Below are positions 8,664 to 17,786 of a DNA stretch of 64,000 nt, piece by piece (within the stretch, counting starts at the first letter, position 1; each line of letters starts with the position of its first letter). A program made the translations under genes and the position numbers. The stretch comes from Pseudomonas asuensis. GTDB lineage: Bacteria > Pseudomonadota > Gammaproteobacteria > Pseudomonadales > Pseudomonadaceae. The notes under the pieces are model-generated. The model ran no database searches. It was not told where the DNA came from and saw nothing but the letters and a program-made list of their open reading frames with translations. Location: positions 245,745 through 309,744 of the forward strand of contig NZ_BMNW01000006.1 of NCBI RefSeq assembly GCF_014646755.1, written 5' to 3'.

Positions 8664-9413
8664 CTACGTGATATCGACCTGGTAGCGAAAGCCTTCTGCG
8701 GCCCCTCGGGAAACTCTATATTCAATAGGAAGCCGGTCATATCCCAGGGCGATACGCTCGACCACCACCACCGGCTTACCCTCTTCTATTCCCAGAATCC
8801 GTGCCGTTTCGGCCGTGGCTGATTCTACTGTCAACGTTTCCTGCGCCGAAGCAACATGCTGACCGCACTGCTGCTCATAAAAGGGATAGAGCAGATTCCC
8901 AAACTTACCCGGTTCCACTTCGAGCAGCTGAGAAAACTTCGAGCCGGGAAGCCAGATGTCTTCATAAAATGTCCGTTGCCCTTCGATAACCCGGACGCGC
9001 TCCAGATGCAAGGCCTGCTCGTTCTTCTTGAGGATCAATGCATGAACCACAGCGGGAGGGGGCTGCTCAAACGTACGACTTAGGATCCGGCTTGCTGGAA
9101 CTGCCTGACTACCGGAAGAACTCACCTGACGGAAGAAGCGGAAGAAAGAAGCATTGAAGCTGGGGCGGCGCACAAAGGTGCCTCGACCCTGACTACGTTC
9201 AAGCAACCCTTCATTTACCAACGTATCAACAGCCTTTCTTACCGTCCCGATCGCCACCCCATAGAGCTTGGTCAATTCAGCTTCGGTTGGAATTGATTGG
9301 CCTGGCAACCATTCGCCTGAAGCGATTCTGGCCAGTATTTCATCACTTAACCGTTGATAGAGCGGCAAGCGCTCATCCTGTCCCAACTTTGCGTTGTTCA
9401 TATCGTCATCCAA
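8664..9413 (-). CDS. GntR/HutC-family transcriptional regulator
   Basis: A 249-residue repressor-type protein. An N-terminal winged helix (about residues 15-85: LPLYQRLSDEILARI, GTVRKAVDTLVNEGLLERSQGRGTFV) precedes a UbiC-transcription-regulator-associated ligand domain, with ERVRVIEGQRTFYEDIWLP and a C-terminal PIEYRVSRG segment. It is divergent from an amidohydrolase and transporter operon, 160 nt away, with a near-perfect palindrome between them, so that operon is the likely target and the ligand probably one of its substrates. The start may be MDDDMN or the second Met. Confidence 0.9.
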   Translation of the reverse strand: MDDDMNNAKLGQDERLPLYQRLSDEILARIASGEWLPGQSIPTEAELTKLYGVAIGTVRKAVDTLVNEGLLERSQGRGTFVRRPSFNASFFRFFRQVSSSGSQAVPASRILSRTFEQPPPAVVHALILKKNEQALHLERVRVIEGQRTFYEDIWLPGSKFSQLLEVEPGKFGNLLYPFYEQQCGQHVASAQETLTVESATAETARILGIEEGKPVVVVERIALGYDRLPIEYRVSRGAAEGFRYQVDIT

Positions 9414-9490
9414 ACGACTAGTCAGTTCACTCTATCATGAGCATTAGTCTTCGATGCATTGACAGTTAACAGCCGTCGCTATACGTTCCA

Positions 9491-9510
9491 ATATTCATAT
9501 AGATGAATAT
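9491..9510. promoter_or_regulatory. Candidate GntR operator palindrome
   Basis: ATATTCAT-ATAG-ATGAATAT is an inverted repeat with 8-nt arms and a 4-nt centre, in the divergent promoter region between the gntR-type gene and the amidohydrolase. It lies about 64 nt before the amidohydrolase ATG, a typical operator position. Confidence 0.5.
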
Positions 9511-9573
9511 ATGTTTAAGACCGCAAGGGGAAGTAGTGACCTTTGCTGAAAACAAACAACAAGGGTAGTCCCC

Positions 9574-10398
9574 ATGCCTCAGCACGTTATGCCCATCACG
9601 GGCATCGATACCCATGCACACATCTTTTCCCGCGACCTTCCGCTTACTGAAAATCGCCGCTACAGCCCTGACTACGATGCTCTTGTAGAAAGCTATCTGG
9701 CACACCTTGAGCACTGCGGGCTTTCACATGGCGTGTTGGTGCAACCCAGTTTTCTAGGCATCAATAACAATTTCATGGTAGCTGCGCTCCGTGTCTATCC
9801 GGAACGACTTCGCGGTACAGCGGTGGTTAGCCCCGAGGTCAGTGATGCTGAGCTTGATGAATTGGAAAAGGCTGGTGTAGTAGGCGTTCGACTGAATCTG
9901 GTTGGCCTTCCACTGGAGGACTACTCGCAGCCGCGGTGGAAGAATTTCTTCAAGAAAATGGTAGACCGTAACTGGTCTGTCGAGATCCAGCGTGCCATGG
10001 AAGACCTCTGCCTGGTTGTTCCTGTGTTACTGGATACAGGCGTTAGCGTGATCATCGACCATTTTGGCTTGCCGGCAGGTTGTATTGACCCTGAGATTCC
10101 GGAGCATCAGGCCTTCCTTTCGCTTCTACCTGATGCCCCCGTTTGGATCAAGCTATCCGCTACTTACCGAAGCAAGGCCACGCAGGAGCAGGCTGCTACG
10201 ATGGTAGATCTCTTGCGCAAGGCTTATGGACATTCCGACCACTTCCTGTGGGGCAGTGACTGGCCTCATACCCGCTTCGAGAAACAGACCAATTATGATG
10301 CCCAGTTTTCGATAATGAACTCACTTCTCCCCGATGCAATGGAAAGAAGGAAAGTACTGGTGGACAACCCGGCCAGGCTGTTCAAGTTCAATCCCTGA
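9574..10398 (+). CDS. Amidohydrolase-family (TIM-barrel) hydrolase
   Basis: A 274-residue protein of the amidohydrolase-2 family, which includes 2-pyrone-4,6-dicarboxylate lactonase and related lactonases and decarboxylases. Metal-binding landmarks are THAHIF near the N-terminus, IIDHFGLP mid-protein, WIKLSATYR, and the closing FLWGSDWPHTRFE, with the Asp typical of this group. It is followed 31 nt later by a carboxylate-type transporter and faces a GntR regulator, so the three probably form an uptake-and-degradation unit for a cyclic or lactone acid. The exact substrate is not readable. GTG or an upstream start is possible; ATG at 9574 has AAGGGTAG upstream. Confidence 0.83.
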   Translation: MPQHVMPITGIDTHAHIFSRDLPLTENRRYSPDYDALVESYLAHLEHCGLSHGVLVQPSFLGINNNFMVAALRVYPERLRGTAVVSPEVSDAELDELEKAGVVGVRLNLVGLPLEDYSQPRWKNFFKKMVDRNWSVEIQRAMEDLCLVVPVLLDTGVSVIIDHFGLPAGCIDPEIPEHQAFLSLLPDAPVWIKLSATYRSKATQEQAATMVDLLRKAYGHSDHFLWGSDWPHTRFEKQTNYDAQFSIMNSLLPDAMERRKVLVDNPARLFKFNP

Positions 10399-10429
10399 AA
10401 CCAGACAATAACAACAAGGAAAGACGATT

Positions 10430-11731
10430 ATGATGAGTTTACTCGTCGTGACGGCGATTGCCGTTGCCATTGCGCTGGGGTACAAGACCCGGATCAATAT
10501 CGGTCTGTTTGCGATAGCTTTCGCCTATCTCATTGGCTCATTTGTAATGGGCATGAGCCCGTCGGAGGTTATCAACCTCTGGCCGCTCAAGATTTTTTTC
10601 ATCATTTTTTCGGTGTGCCTGTTCTACAGTTTTGCCATTGTTAACGGCACCCTGGAAAAGCTGGCAGAGCATCTGCTCTACAGCTGCAGAAAAGTACCCT
10701 ATCTCCTGCCTTATGCCGTCTTTGCTACTTCTGCGCTGATTGCCGGGCTGGGGGCTGGCTACTACACCGTGCTGGCCTTTATGGCTCCAATTACTCTGCT
10801 GCTGTGTGAGCGCACAGGAATGAGCCTTATCGTAGGTGCGATGGCAGTGAACTACGGTGCATTGGGTGGTGCAAACTTTGTTTCCAGCCAGAGTGGCATC
10901 ATTTTCCGTAGCCTGATGGTCAACTCAGGTATTCCAGAAGAAACTGCCTTTATAAATAGCTTTGGTATTTTCGCCAGTACGATTTTTATACCCCTACTCG
11001 TCATTACGGCGTTCCTCTTGTTCAGTGGACATAAAAAGTCCATGAAAGAGGCGGCCTTCAGTATCAGCGCGCCGACTCACTTCACCAAAGACCAAAAGAC
11101 CACGCTCTGGTTGACGCTCCTCATGATGGGGATTGTATTGCTCGCACCTATTGCCAGCCTTGTTTTCCCTCAAAACACCACTATCAGCTTTATCAATTCA
11201 AAGATGGACATTGGTCTGATCGCCAGTGTTTTCTCTGTGATAGCACTGCTGCTCAAGCTGGGGGATGAGCGCAAGGTCATGGCGACGCTTCCCTGGTCGA
11301 CCATCATCATGATTTGTGGTGTGGGCATGTTGATATCGGTTGCGATAAAGGCAGGCACTGTCGACCTACTGGCTTCCTGGATCAGTGCCAATATACCGGC
11401 CATGTTTGTTCCCGTTGCCTTTGGTGTTGTGGCTGCATTGATGTCGCTGTTTTCCAGTACGCTGGGCGTAGTAACACCTGCGCTTTTTCCAATCGTGCCG
11501 GCGATTGCCGCCAACTTGTCTATCGATCCGATGATCATTTTCATCTGCATCGTTGCGGGCGCACAGGCGACATCCATCTCGCCCTTCTCGTCAGGAGGTA
11601 GCCTGCTGCTAGGCTCATGCCCGACAGAGAAGAGCCGTTCCGCCCTCTTTCCAAAACTGCTATTCAAAGCAGCACCGCTCGGCTTTATAGCCGCCCTGGT
11701 GTTCAATTTCGTCCTTACGTTCTGCTTGTAA
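10430..11731 (+). CDS. Dicarboxylate-type permease (MatC/ion-transporter superfamily)
   Basis: A 433-residue protein with roughly 11-12 hydrophobic segments throughout. The N-terminal region resembles the dicarboxylate carrier MatC N-terminal domain (YKTRINIGLFAIAFAYLIG, ALGGANFVSSQSGII), and the C-terminal half the SLC13/ion-transporter fold (IMICGVGMLISVAIKAGTVD, SPFSSGGSLLLGSCP). It is likely an inner-membrane secondary transporter for an organic acid. The Shine-Dalgarno AAGGAAAGA precedes the ATG. It is co-directional with the amidohydrolase 31 nt upstream and is closed by a hairpin. Confidence 0.8.
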   Translation: MMSLLVVTAIAVAIALGYKTRINIGLFAIAFAYLIGSFVMGMSPSEVINLWPLKIFFIIFSVCLFYSFAIVNGTLEKLAEHLLYSCRKVPYLLPYAVFATSALIAGLGAGYYTVLAFMAPITLLLCERTGMSLIVGAMAVNYGALGGANFVSSQSGIIFRSLMVNSGIPEETAFINSFGIFASTIFIPLLVITAFLLFSGHKKSMKEAAFSISAPTHFTKDQKTTLWLTLLMMGIVLLAPIASLVFPQNTTISFINSKMDIGLIASVFSVIALLLKLGDERKVMATLPWSTIIMICGVGMLISVAIKAGTVDLLASWISANIPAMFVPVAFGVVAALMSLFSSTLGVVTPALFPIVPAIAANLSIDPMIIFICIVAGAQATSISPFSSGGSLLLGSCPTEKSRSALFPKLLFKAAPLGFIAALVFNFVLTFCL

Positions 11732-11736
11732 TTTGA

Positions 11737-11764
11737 CACGTCACGGCCCGGTGGCCGTGACGTG
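11737..11764 (+). terminator. Hairpin closing the amidohydrolase-permease operon
   Basis: Perfect 12-nt arms CACGTCACGGCC / GGCCGTGACGTG with a 4-nt loop start 5 nt after the stop. The U-tract is weak (CTCTTC), so termination efficiency is uncertain. Confidence 0.65.
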
Positions 11765-11963
11765 CTCTTCAAGTCCTGTGTTTAGCGGATTTAGCCTGAA
11801 TGACTGACCTCCTGATTACAGGGTAAGCATGTTTGCATATTGTTATCTCTAATAATGGGCTGGTATTACATAACCAAAGCGGCCATTCGCTTCAAAAAGC
11901 GGGCTTCAGGGTTGATTCGGTGCTCCGGACCCTTCACCCTAGCGCTGAGTCTGTTTTAAAGCG

Positions 11964-14570
11964 GTGAGTCAACTGTCCAACCTCGATTCTTCTCGCACCG
12001 TACGTTGGCTTCGCTGCCTGGGCTGGGTGGGCGTTGTTTTCCTGTTATTACTGGCAGCGAGTGCGCTGGGCTTTGCGCTACTGGCTCGCGCGCTCGGCGT
12101 TACACATTGGGATGTTCAGGGTCTTCATCTGAATAGTCATTCAGTGGGGCTGCAAACCTTGTCGGTTGTCAGGAAGGATAATGACGGTGCAGTGCAGTCA
12201 CTTGAAACCGGACCTTTGCTGTTTGAATGGTCTGAAAGTCGCCTCAGGATCGATCACCTTAACCTAGCCATACAAACGATAAAAACCGACTCCAGTGACG
12301 AGCCCCTAGGACCGCTGAATCTTAACCAGCCCCTCGCCATACCCGCGTGGCTACCCGACCGCCTGGATATTTCTGCCTTCACACTATCCGTGCCCTGCGC
12401 CCAAGGTCAGTGCACTGTAGAAGGCGCCTTTGCTGCACGCCAGGCAGAACAACAGGCACTCCCTCTTAGCTTGGAACTGGAGCTTCGCCATGAGGGACGA
12501 ACGCTGCAAACCATGGCTCTTCTTGAAGGCACGCCCGAGGCCCCGCGCCTAACAGCCAATCTTGCAATCGACGACCAACCAAGGCTTGTGCTGCGTACTG
12601 CATTGACGCCCTATGGTAAAGGCGTAGCCTGGAGCGGTGATTTGCTGATCCCCGCGTTTCATGAAGGGCCCTGGCTTCTGGCGTGGATTAACCAGTGGTG
12701 GCCCATACCTGCTGTTACAACCAAATCCTTACCGGGTGCGCTTCGAATTCAAGGCGACTGGCAACTGACCCTACCCAATACGATTGATGACATCCAGACG
12801 TTGCTCAATGCTCAAGGAAGTATTCGACTTGATGCACATTTACCCCAGGCCTGGCCCGTGCCGGGGTTAGGCTCACTTCAAGGTGATACCCGTCTGGATG
12901 CCAGCCTGGATAAAGGCTATTTACTACCCCGGGCATTGCAAGCTGACCTGCAGCTTGCAATAGGAGATCAACCCTGGCGACTTCAACTCCCCCAGGGGAT
13001 GCGGCCTAACCAGATTCATATCCAGGCACAGACACCTACCGTGTTCGCGCAAACCGACTCAATGCTTCCGTTGGACATTGCCATTGGCGCGCAGGGTGAA
13101 TCCACTGTAAGGCTAAAAGGACGAGTAAGTGTTGCCACCCAGCCACCGTGGCGAATACACCTGGATGGAGTTAACCTGCAAGGTACAACTCCAAAGATCA
13201 AGCAATCCAGTATTGCCATTCAGAACCTCGACACCACACTGACAGTTCATGGTCAAGCTGACCAAAACAGCGCAGACCTGACTTTTTCCAACGTCATGCT
13301 AGGTGCACGTCAGCTAGAGGTGGGTTCTGGTCCCTCGGCTACACGCCTGGACAGCCTTTCCGCGACCTCGCCTGCACTCAGACTAATGAGCCATCTGGAT
13401 GATCAGGGTGAAATGAGCTTTACCTTAAAAGGTAATACTCGTCTGAAAAGTACGCGTATTGCCCACCCGCAGCTTAAACCTACCGGCTGGCAATGGGATG
13501 GACAAATCAATGTGAAAGATCAGGCATTGAATTTAAAGGGCACGCTTGGCGCCGATACAGGCCTCCACTTCAGGACACAGCTTAGCCTGGCTTCTGGTAA
13601 GCCTTTTGAGCTTGAGGGTACGCTAGATACGCTGTTTATGCGGGCTGGCAACCCGTTTACGACTACATTTACCGCCTGGCCGGCATTGCTGGAACTCAAT
13701 ACAGGGCGGCTCGATGGTCAACTTGCGCTTCGTATCCCTCAGCAGGGCAACATGAGCATTCACATTGGTCTGGATACTCAAGGGCTGGGTGGGGTTTATG
13801 ATCGCCTGGAAATGAATGGCCTGAGCGGAAAGGTCGCGCTGGATCTAAAGGGCGATCAATTGAACGTATCCATACCAACCTTCAAAGCCGATACGCTCAA
13901 CCCAGGCTTTACCCTGGGCCCACTTGAACTGAGTGGTACCTACCGCGCCCGCCTGGCCGAGCCGCTGGCCGGCACCCTTTCCTGGCAGCTGGCCCAAACG
14001 GCCATCCTGGGAGGTCGCTTATGGATACCGCCTGGCCAGGGTAGCCTGGGTGATTTCACGCTTGCATTGCCGCTACAACTCTCGGGTCTGCAATTAGCTT
14101 CGCTACTGGAGGCCTACCCTACCGAAGGACTCAGCGGCGAGGGAACGGTTGATGGACAGCTTCCGTTGCACTGGACCCGCCAGGGTATTCGCGTCGAGCA
14201 AGGGGCTATCGGCGCACGCGGACCCGGCGTGCTACGCTTCCGCTCGGAACGCATCAGCGCAATGGGTCGCAGCAATCCTGGCATGAAGTTGGTAGCCGAC
14301 GCTCTAGATGACTTCCATTACGATGTGCTTCGCAGCGGTGTTGATTATCACGAAGATGGAACGTTGATCCTTTCGCTTCGCCTGGAGGGTCGCAACCCTG
14401 ATATTGAAAAGGGACGAGCATTCAACTTTGGAATAAATCTGGAAGAGAATATTCCGCAATTGCTGACCAGCCTGCAACTGACCGACCGGGTCAGCGACAC
14501 TATTCAGCGCCGTGTGCAGGAGCGTCTGCGCCGTAACCAAACTGCACCCACTACCGAGGAGAAGCCCTGA
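11964..14570 (+). CDS. ydbH: YdbH-family intermembrane phospholipid transport protein
   Basis: An 868-residue AsmA-like protein with one N-terminal membrane anchor (about residues 18-40) and a long periplasmic beta-rich body; the C-terminal DUF2993/YdbH region lies around residues 730-850. E. coli YdbH works with YhdP and TamB to carry phospholipids to the outer membrane and forms a complex with YnbE. The same three genes, ydbH-ynbE-ydbL, follow each other here with overlapping or near-overlapping ends (the stop shares a base with the next ATG). GTG at 11964 is the best start although its Shine-Dalgarno is weak. Confidence 0.88.
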   Translation: MSQLSNLDSSRTVRWLRCLGWVGVVFLLLLAASALGFALLARALGVTHWDVQGLHLNSHSVGLQTLSVVRKDNDGAVQSLETGPLLFEWSESRLRIDHLNLAIQTIKTDSSDEPLGPLNLNQPLAIPAWLPDRLDISAFTLSVPCAQGQCTVEGAFAARQAEQQALPLSLELELRHEGRTLQTMALLEGTPEAPRLTANLAIDDQPRLVLRTALTPYGKGVAWSGDLLIPAFHEGPWLLAWINQWWPIPAVTTKSLPGALRIQGDWQLTLPNTIDDIQTLLNAQGSIRLDAHLPQAWPVPGLGSLQGDTRLDASLDKGYLLPRALQADLQLAIGDQPWRLQLPQGMRPNQIHIQAQTPTVFAQTDSMLPLDIAIGAQGESTVRLKGRVSVATQPPWRIHLDGVNLQGTTPKIKQSSIAIQNLDTTLTVHGQADQNSADLTFSNVMLGARQLEVGSGPSATRLDSLSATSPALRLMSHLDDQGEMSFTLKGNTRLKSTRIAHPQLKPTGWQWDGQINVKDQALNLKGTLGADTGLHFRTQLSLASGKPFELEGTLDTLFMRAGNPFTTTFTAWPALLELNTGRLDGQLALRIPQQGNMSIHIGLDTQGLGGVYDRLEMNGLSGKVALDLKGDQLNVSIPTFKADTLNPGFTLGPLELSGTYRARLAEPLAGTLSWQLAQTAILGGRLWIPPGQGSLGDFTLALPLQLSGLQLASLLEAYPTEGLSGEGTVDGQLPLHWTRQGIRVEQGAIGARGPGVLRFRSERISAMGRSNPGMKLVADALDDFHYDVLRSGVDYHEDGTLILSLRLEGRNPDIEKGRAFNFGINLEENIPQLLTSLQLTDRVSDTIQRRVQERLRRNQTAPTTEEKP

Positions 14571-14761
14571 TGGGGTCGCGCCTATTATTCGGCATGTTGC
14601 TCGCATGCCTTCTAACAGCTGCCTGTACGCCTACTGTACAAGTCGCTGTTCCAAACGAGCCGATCAATATCAACCTGAACGTAAAGATCCAGCACGAAAT
14701 CTACATCAAGGTAGACAAGGCACTCGACAACGTTCTCAGCGAAAACAGTGGCCTATTCTAA
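14570..14761 (+). CDS. ynbE: YnbE-family outer-membrane lipoprotein
   Basis: A 63-residue lipoprotein. A short signal peptide ends in the lipobox LTAAC at about residue 19, followed by the conserved family core NEPININLNVKIQHEIYIKVDKALD. In E. coli YnbE stacks on the end of YdbH to bridge to the outer membrane. Its ATG overlaps the ydbH stop by one base, and ydbL begins 10 nt after its stop, so all three are translationally linked. Confidence 0.9.
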   Translation: MGSRLLFGMLLACLLTAACTPTVQVAVPNEPININLNVKIQHEIYIKVDKALDNVLSENSGLF

Positions 14762-14771
14762 GGAGCCAGCC

Positions 14772-15110
14772 ATGCGTATCCGTACCGCCAGCCTGATGTT
14801 GGCCCTGCTTTTTACCAACCCTGCGTGGGCCATGAGTCTTAATGAGGCTATGGCAGCCTTGAGTAACGCCAAGGCCGCTGGCCAGGTGGGTGAGCAACCT
14901 AATGGCTACCTGGGTGCCATCAATGGCAGTAGCCAAAGTAGCGAGATCGCCAATCTTATCAACCAGGCACGTCGCGATGAGTATCAGCGCCTGGCACAGC
15001 AAAATGGCATTCAACTAGGCGATGTAGAAGCAATTGCCGGTAAGAAAGCCATCGAGAAAACACCTGCAGGACAATACATCCAGCTCAATGGGAAGTGGGT
15101 CAGGAAATAA
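14772..15110 (+). CDS. ydbL: YdbL-family periplasmic protein (DUF1318)
   Basis: A 112-residue protein starting MRIRTASLMLALLFTNPAWA, a clear Sec signal peptide. The start at 14772 is preferred over 14748 because AAGGAG lies 6 nt before it. The mature part carries the DUF1318 family features (GQVGEQPNGYLGA, NQARRDEYQRLAQQNG, and the C-terminal GQYIQLNGKWVRK). YdbL is reported to act as a periplasmic chaperone regulating YdbH-YnbE assembly. It is the last gene of the operon and is followed by a terminator. Confidence 0.9.
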   Translation: MRIRTASLMLALLFTNPAWAMSLNEAMAALSNAKAAGQVGEQPNGYLGAINGSSQSSEIANLINQARRDEYQRLAQQNGIQLGDVEAIAGKKAIEKTPAGQYIQLNGKWVRK

Positions 15111-15124
15111 AAGACGTTCAGAAT

Positions 15125-15153
15125 AAAAAGCCAACACTGTGCTGGCTTTTTAT
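15125..15153 (+). terminator. Terminator after ydbL
   Basis: AAAAAGCCA / TGGCTTTTT arms with an inner C-G extension, 15 nt after the stop; the A-rich 5' arm could allow bidirectional use. Confidence 0.85.
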
Positions 15154-15354
15154 TCCGCTTCCCGGCATTTGATGGGTCAGTAGAACTGGCTGAGGACGTA
15201 CAGGTGCAACAAATTAACCAATAACGGGGCTTATGCTGGCACTTAATTGTTCTCTTTGTGTCCATTCTTCGAACCATACAGGGAATACGCCGAGTCTTCC
15301 GAGCACACCCGTTTGACTACGGCTTCTGGCAGATATTTGGAAAAGCACTGACAT

Positions 15355-15768
15355 ATGTATAGTCAACAATCGACACAAGGTACCAACCGCACCCCTTCCA
15401 CTGTACTCGTTGTAGAAGATGAGGAAGTGATCCGGGAATTCGTCCGTGAACTTCTGGATGGTGAAGGTTTGAATGTCATAACCGCAGAGTCGGCTGATGT
15501 TGCTCATACCATCCTGCAGGACAAGGCGGCAGATATCGACTTGCTGATCACCGACATCCGTATGCCAGGCTCGATGGACGGCGCACAGCTCGCCAATCAT
15601 GTAGGTGCGACGTGGCCCCATATTCCGATTATTGTCATGTCAGGTTATGACACGCCAGCCACAGCCAGTATCAAGTATAAGGTCAGGTTTCTGCCCAAGC
15701 CTTGGTCGATTGGCCAGTTGATTGATATGGTAACAGGCGTTGCGTATTCTGCGACTCCTAGCACCTGA
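15355..15768 (+). CDS. Single-domain response regulator (CheY-like receiver)
   Basis: A 137-residue protein consisting of one receiver domain. The acidic pocket is in VLVVEDEEV, the phospho-acceptor Asp in LLITDIRMPG, the Thr/Ser switch in IIVMSGYD and the conserved Lys in RFLPKPWS. No output domain follows, so it must act by protein contact or as a phosphate sink. No histidine kinase is adjacent; the only kinase in the window is 31 kb away. Receivers of this sequence type (PGxMDGxxLA, LxKPW) usually accompany hybrid kinases. Confidence 0.87.
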   Translation: MYSQQSTQGTNRTPSTVLVVEDEEVIREFVRELLDGEGLNVITAESADVAHTILQDKAADIDLLITDIRMPGSMDGAQLANHVGATWPHIPIIVMSGYDTPATASIKYKVRFLPKPWSIGQLIDMVTGVAYSATPST

Positions 15769-15961
15769 CCTCTCCTGAGCAGGTTGAACAACACCGCCTG
15801 TTGATCAACCCGCTACGGCACACAACTAAACCCCTACTCTTGAAGCATGTTCCGTATTCGACATAGGCCCGCTTGCGCTGCTGTTTTCCTAGCGTCTCCC
15901 GAGCGAATACGCCTGTTCGCTCAGCGCTCTGAAAATTCTTCATGGGTGTGTATGTAAACCT

Positions 15962-16294
15962 ATGAGTATCGATGCGCCTCCCTACCCCGTTACGCCTGAC
16001 GGCCGCTATTTCGTAGTACGCGGTCAGCTCTGGCGATGCACCAATCCTGCACTTTCGGAGGCGCAACGCAAGGCGCTTACCCAACAGCTAATGGCGGCGC
16101 GGAGAGAAGTAGGCCAAGCGAAGCGTAACCACGACAAGACGGCTGAACAGCAGGCTCGCCACCGGGTCGATGAAGCCAAGCGCGCTTTGGGTGAGCGTGG
16201 ACCGGTGTGGTGGACAGACGGAGCGCCTGACTATAACCGTCGACAGGTTGCCAACACGCCCTATGCAGGCTGGCTCGAAACATTGACGTCCTGA
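15962..16294 (+). CDS. Conserved hypothetical protein with RGPVWWTDGAPDYNR motif
   Basis: A 110-residue soluble protein, rich in Arg/Ala/Gln in its helical middle (about residues 38-80). It has an N-terminal segment DGRYFVVRGQLWRCTNPAL and a C-terminal ERGPVWWTDGAPDYNRR. I recall very similar proteins in many proteobacteria, annotated only as hypothetical; no function is known to me. It is a single gene, 62 nt before a GST gene. Confidence 0.75.
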   Translation: MSIDAPPYPVTPDGRYFVVRGQLWRCTNPALSEAQRKALTQQLMAARREVGQAKRNHDKTAEQQARHRVDEAKRALGERGPVWWTDGAPDYNRRQVANTPYAGWLETLTS

Positions 16295-16356
16295 TAAATA
16301 CCCAGCGATGCCAGGCAGTGGTTAGAATCAGTAGCAGCCTCCGATAAGGACATACC

Positions 16357-16980
16357 ATGCTGGTAATACTGGGAAAGGAGACATCAATCAATGTTCGCAA
16401 GGTCATGTGGACGTGCGAAGAGCTTGGCATTCCTTTCACTCTTGAAGAGTGGGGCACAGGATTCAGGTCAATGGGTGATCCGAACTTTCTGGCGTTGAAT
16501 CCTAACGCCATGATCCCGGTTATCCAGGACGCGGGATTCGTCTTATGGGAATCGAATTCGATCATTCGCTATCTGGCGAATCATTACGATGGAGAGACTC
16601 TATATCCGGTGGATACCAAGTCTCGCGCCATCATTGACCAGTGGGTCGACTGGCAAGCCTCTACGCTGAACCCCTCCTGGAGCTATGCCTTCCAGGCGCT
16701 GGTAAGGCAATCACCCAGCCATCAGGATCCGACACAAATCAACCAGAGCCATCGTCAATGGTCAGCGTATATGGCCATCCTTGACGCGCAGCTTCAGAAA
16801 ACCAAGGGTTATGTAGCAGGCGAAGCCTTTTCGCTCGCGGACATTCCGATCGGCCTTTCCGTAAACCGATGGTTCGAAACGCCTTTAACACATCCCCTCC
16901 TACCCGCCCTGAACACTTATTATGATCGGCTGGCTGAGCGCCCCGGCTTTCTGGCCTATGGTAGAAACGGCATACCGTGA
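16357..16980 (+). CDS. Glutathione S-transferase family protein
   Basis: A 207-residue GST. The N-terminal thioredoxin fold (about 1-80) has [17 protein letters not shown] and the cis-Pro/glutathione site region [27 protein letters not shown]. The helical C-terminal domain carries the family's buried Asp in [13 protein letters not shown] conjugates or reduces electrophiles with glutathione in the cytoplasm; the substrate is unknown. The Shine-Dalgarno AAGGA lies 8 nt before the ATG. Confidence 0.9.
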   Translation: MLVILGKETSINVRKVMWTCEELGIPFTLEEWGTGFRSMGDPNFLALNPNAMIPVIQDAGFVLWESNSIIRYLANHYDGETLYPVDTKSRAIIDQWVDWQASTLNPSWSYAFQALVRQSPSHQDPTQINQSHRQWSAYMAILDAQLQKTKGYVAGEAFSLADIPIGLSVNRWFETPLTHPLLPALNTYYDRLAERPGFLAYGRNGIP

Positions 16981-17088
16981 TGCTGCAGGGGGCCATAACT
17001 GTAATGTCCAATCTGCTGCATTCTGTATATGGTTGCCTCTGGAGGCATACCGCTAAGGTTACGTTGATTTTCTAGCGGAGCCTTGCTC

Positions 17089-17742
17089 ATGTACCTTCCC
17101 AACCACTTCAAGGAAACGGACCCGGCTGTTCTGCATCGCTTCGTCAAGGAGCACTCGTTGGGTGCTTTGGTTATACAGGGAAGTCATGGTTTGTCCGCCG
17201 AGCACCTTCCGCTTTTGCTGGAGACCAATGAGGCGGGGCTGAGCATCCTCAAGGCTCATGTGGCCCGGGCCAGTCAGCTCTGGCAGGAAGTGCTTAAGGG
17301 ACATGATGAAGCGCTGGTCATCTTTCAGGGGCCAAGTGCCTATGTTTCACCCTCCTGGTACGCCAGCAAGCTTGAAACGCATCGGGTCGTGCCGACTTAC
17401 AACTATGCCACCGTCCATGCCTACGGACGGATCAAGGTCAGAGACGATGTCCAATGGGTCAGAGGCCTTGCGGCTCGTCTGACCCGTGAACATGAGGCCA
17501 CTCAAGACACGCCCTGGAGAATGACCGATGCGCCAGCTGATTTCATTGACGAGCAGCTGTCCCGAATTGTCGGCATAGAAATCCATATTTCCCGTCTGGA
17601 AGGAAAATGGAAGATGAGTCAGAACCGCAGCGAGGCGGATCGTAAAGGCGTACTTCAAGGCCTACACCGTGAATCTATGCCTCAGGCCACCGAAACAGCA
17701 GCCGAAATGGCACGTGTAATGCTTCGCACTTCGCCAGAATAA
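17089..17742 (+). CDS. PaiB-like FMN-binding protein
   Basis: A 217-residue protein of the FMN-binding negative transcriptional regulator (PaiB/DUF447-like) family, whose usual length is about 210. It starts MYLPNHFKETDP with GGAG 8 nt upstream; an in-frame TTG 6 nt earlier is less likely. Conserved blocks are HLPLLLE, HVARASQLWQ, FQGPSAYVSPSWY, VPTYNYATVHAYG and the C-terminal KMSQNRSEADRKGV. Despite the regulator name the fold is a flavin-binding split barrel, and a redox or heme-related role is equally possible. It is monocistronic. Confidence 0.87.
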   Translation: MYLPNHFKETDPAVLHRFVKEHSLGALVIQGSHGLSAEHLPLLLETNEAGLSILKAHVARASQLWQEVLKGHDEALVIFQGPSAYVSPSWYASKLETHRVVPTYNYATVHAYGRIKVRDDVQWVRGLAARLTREHEATQDTPWRMTDAPADFIDEQLSRIVGIEIHISRLEGKWKMSQNRSEADRKGVLQGLHRESMPQATETAAEMARVMLRTSPE

Positions 17743-17786
17743 GCTCAAACTCTTCCGCTTCAAGAGGTGCTAAAAACAACTGCGGA

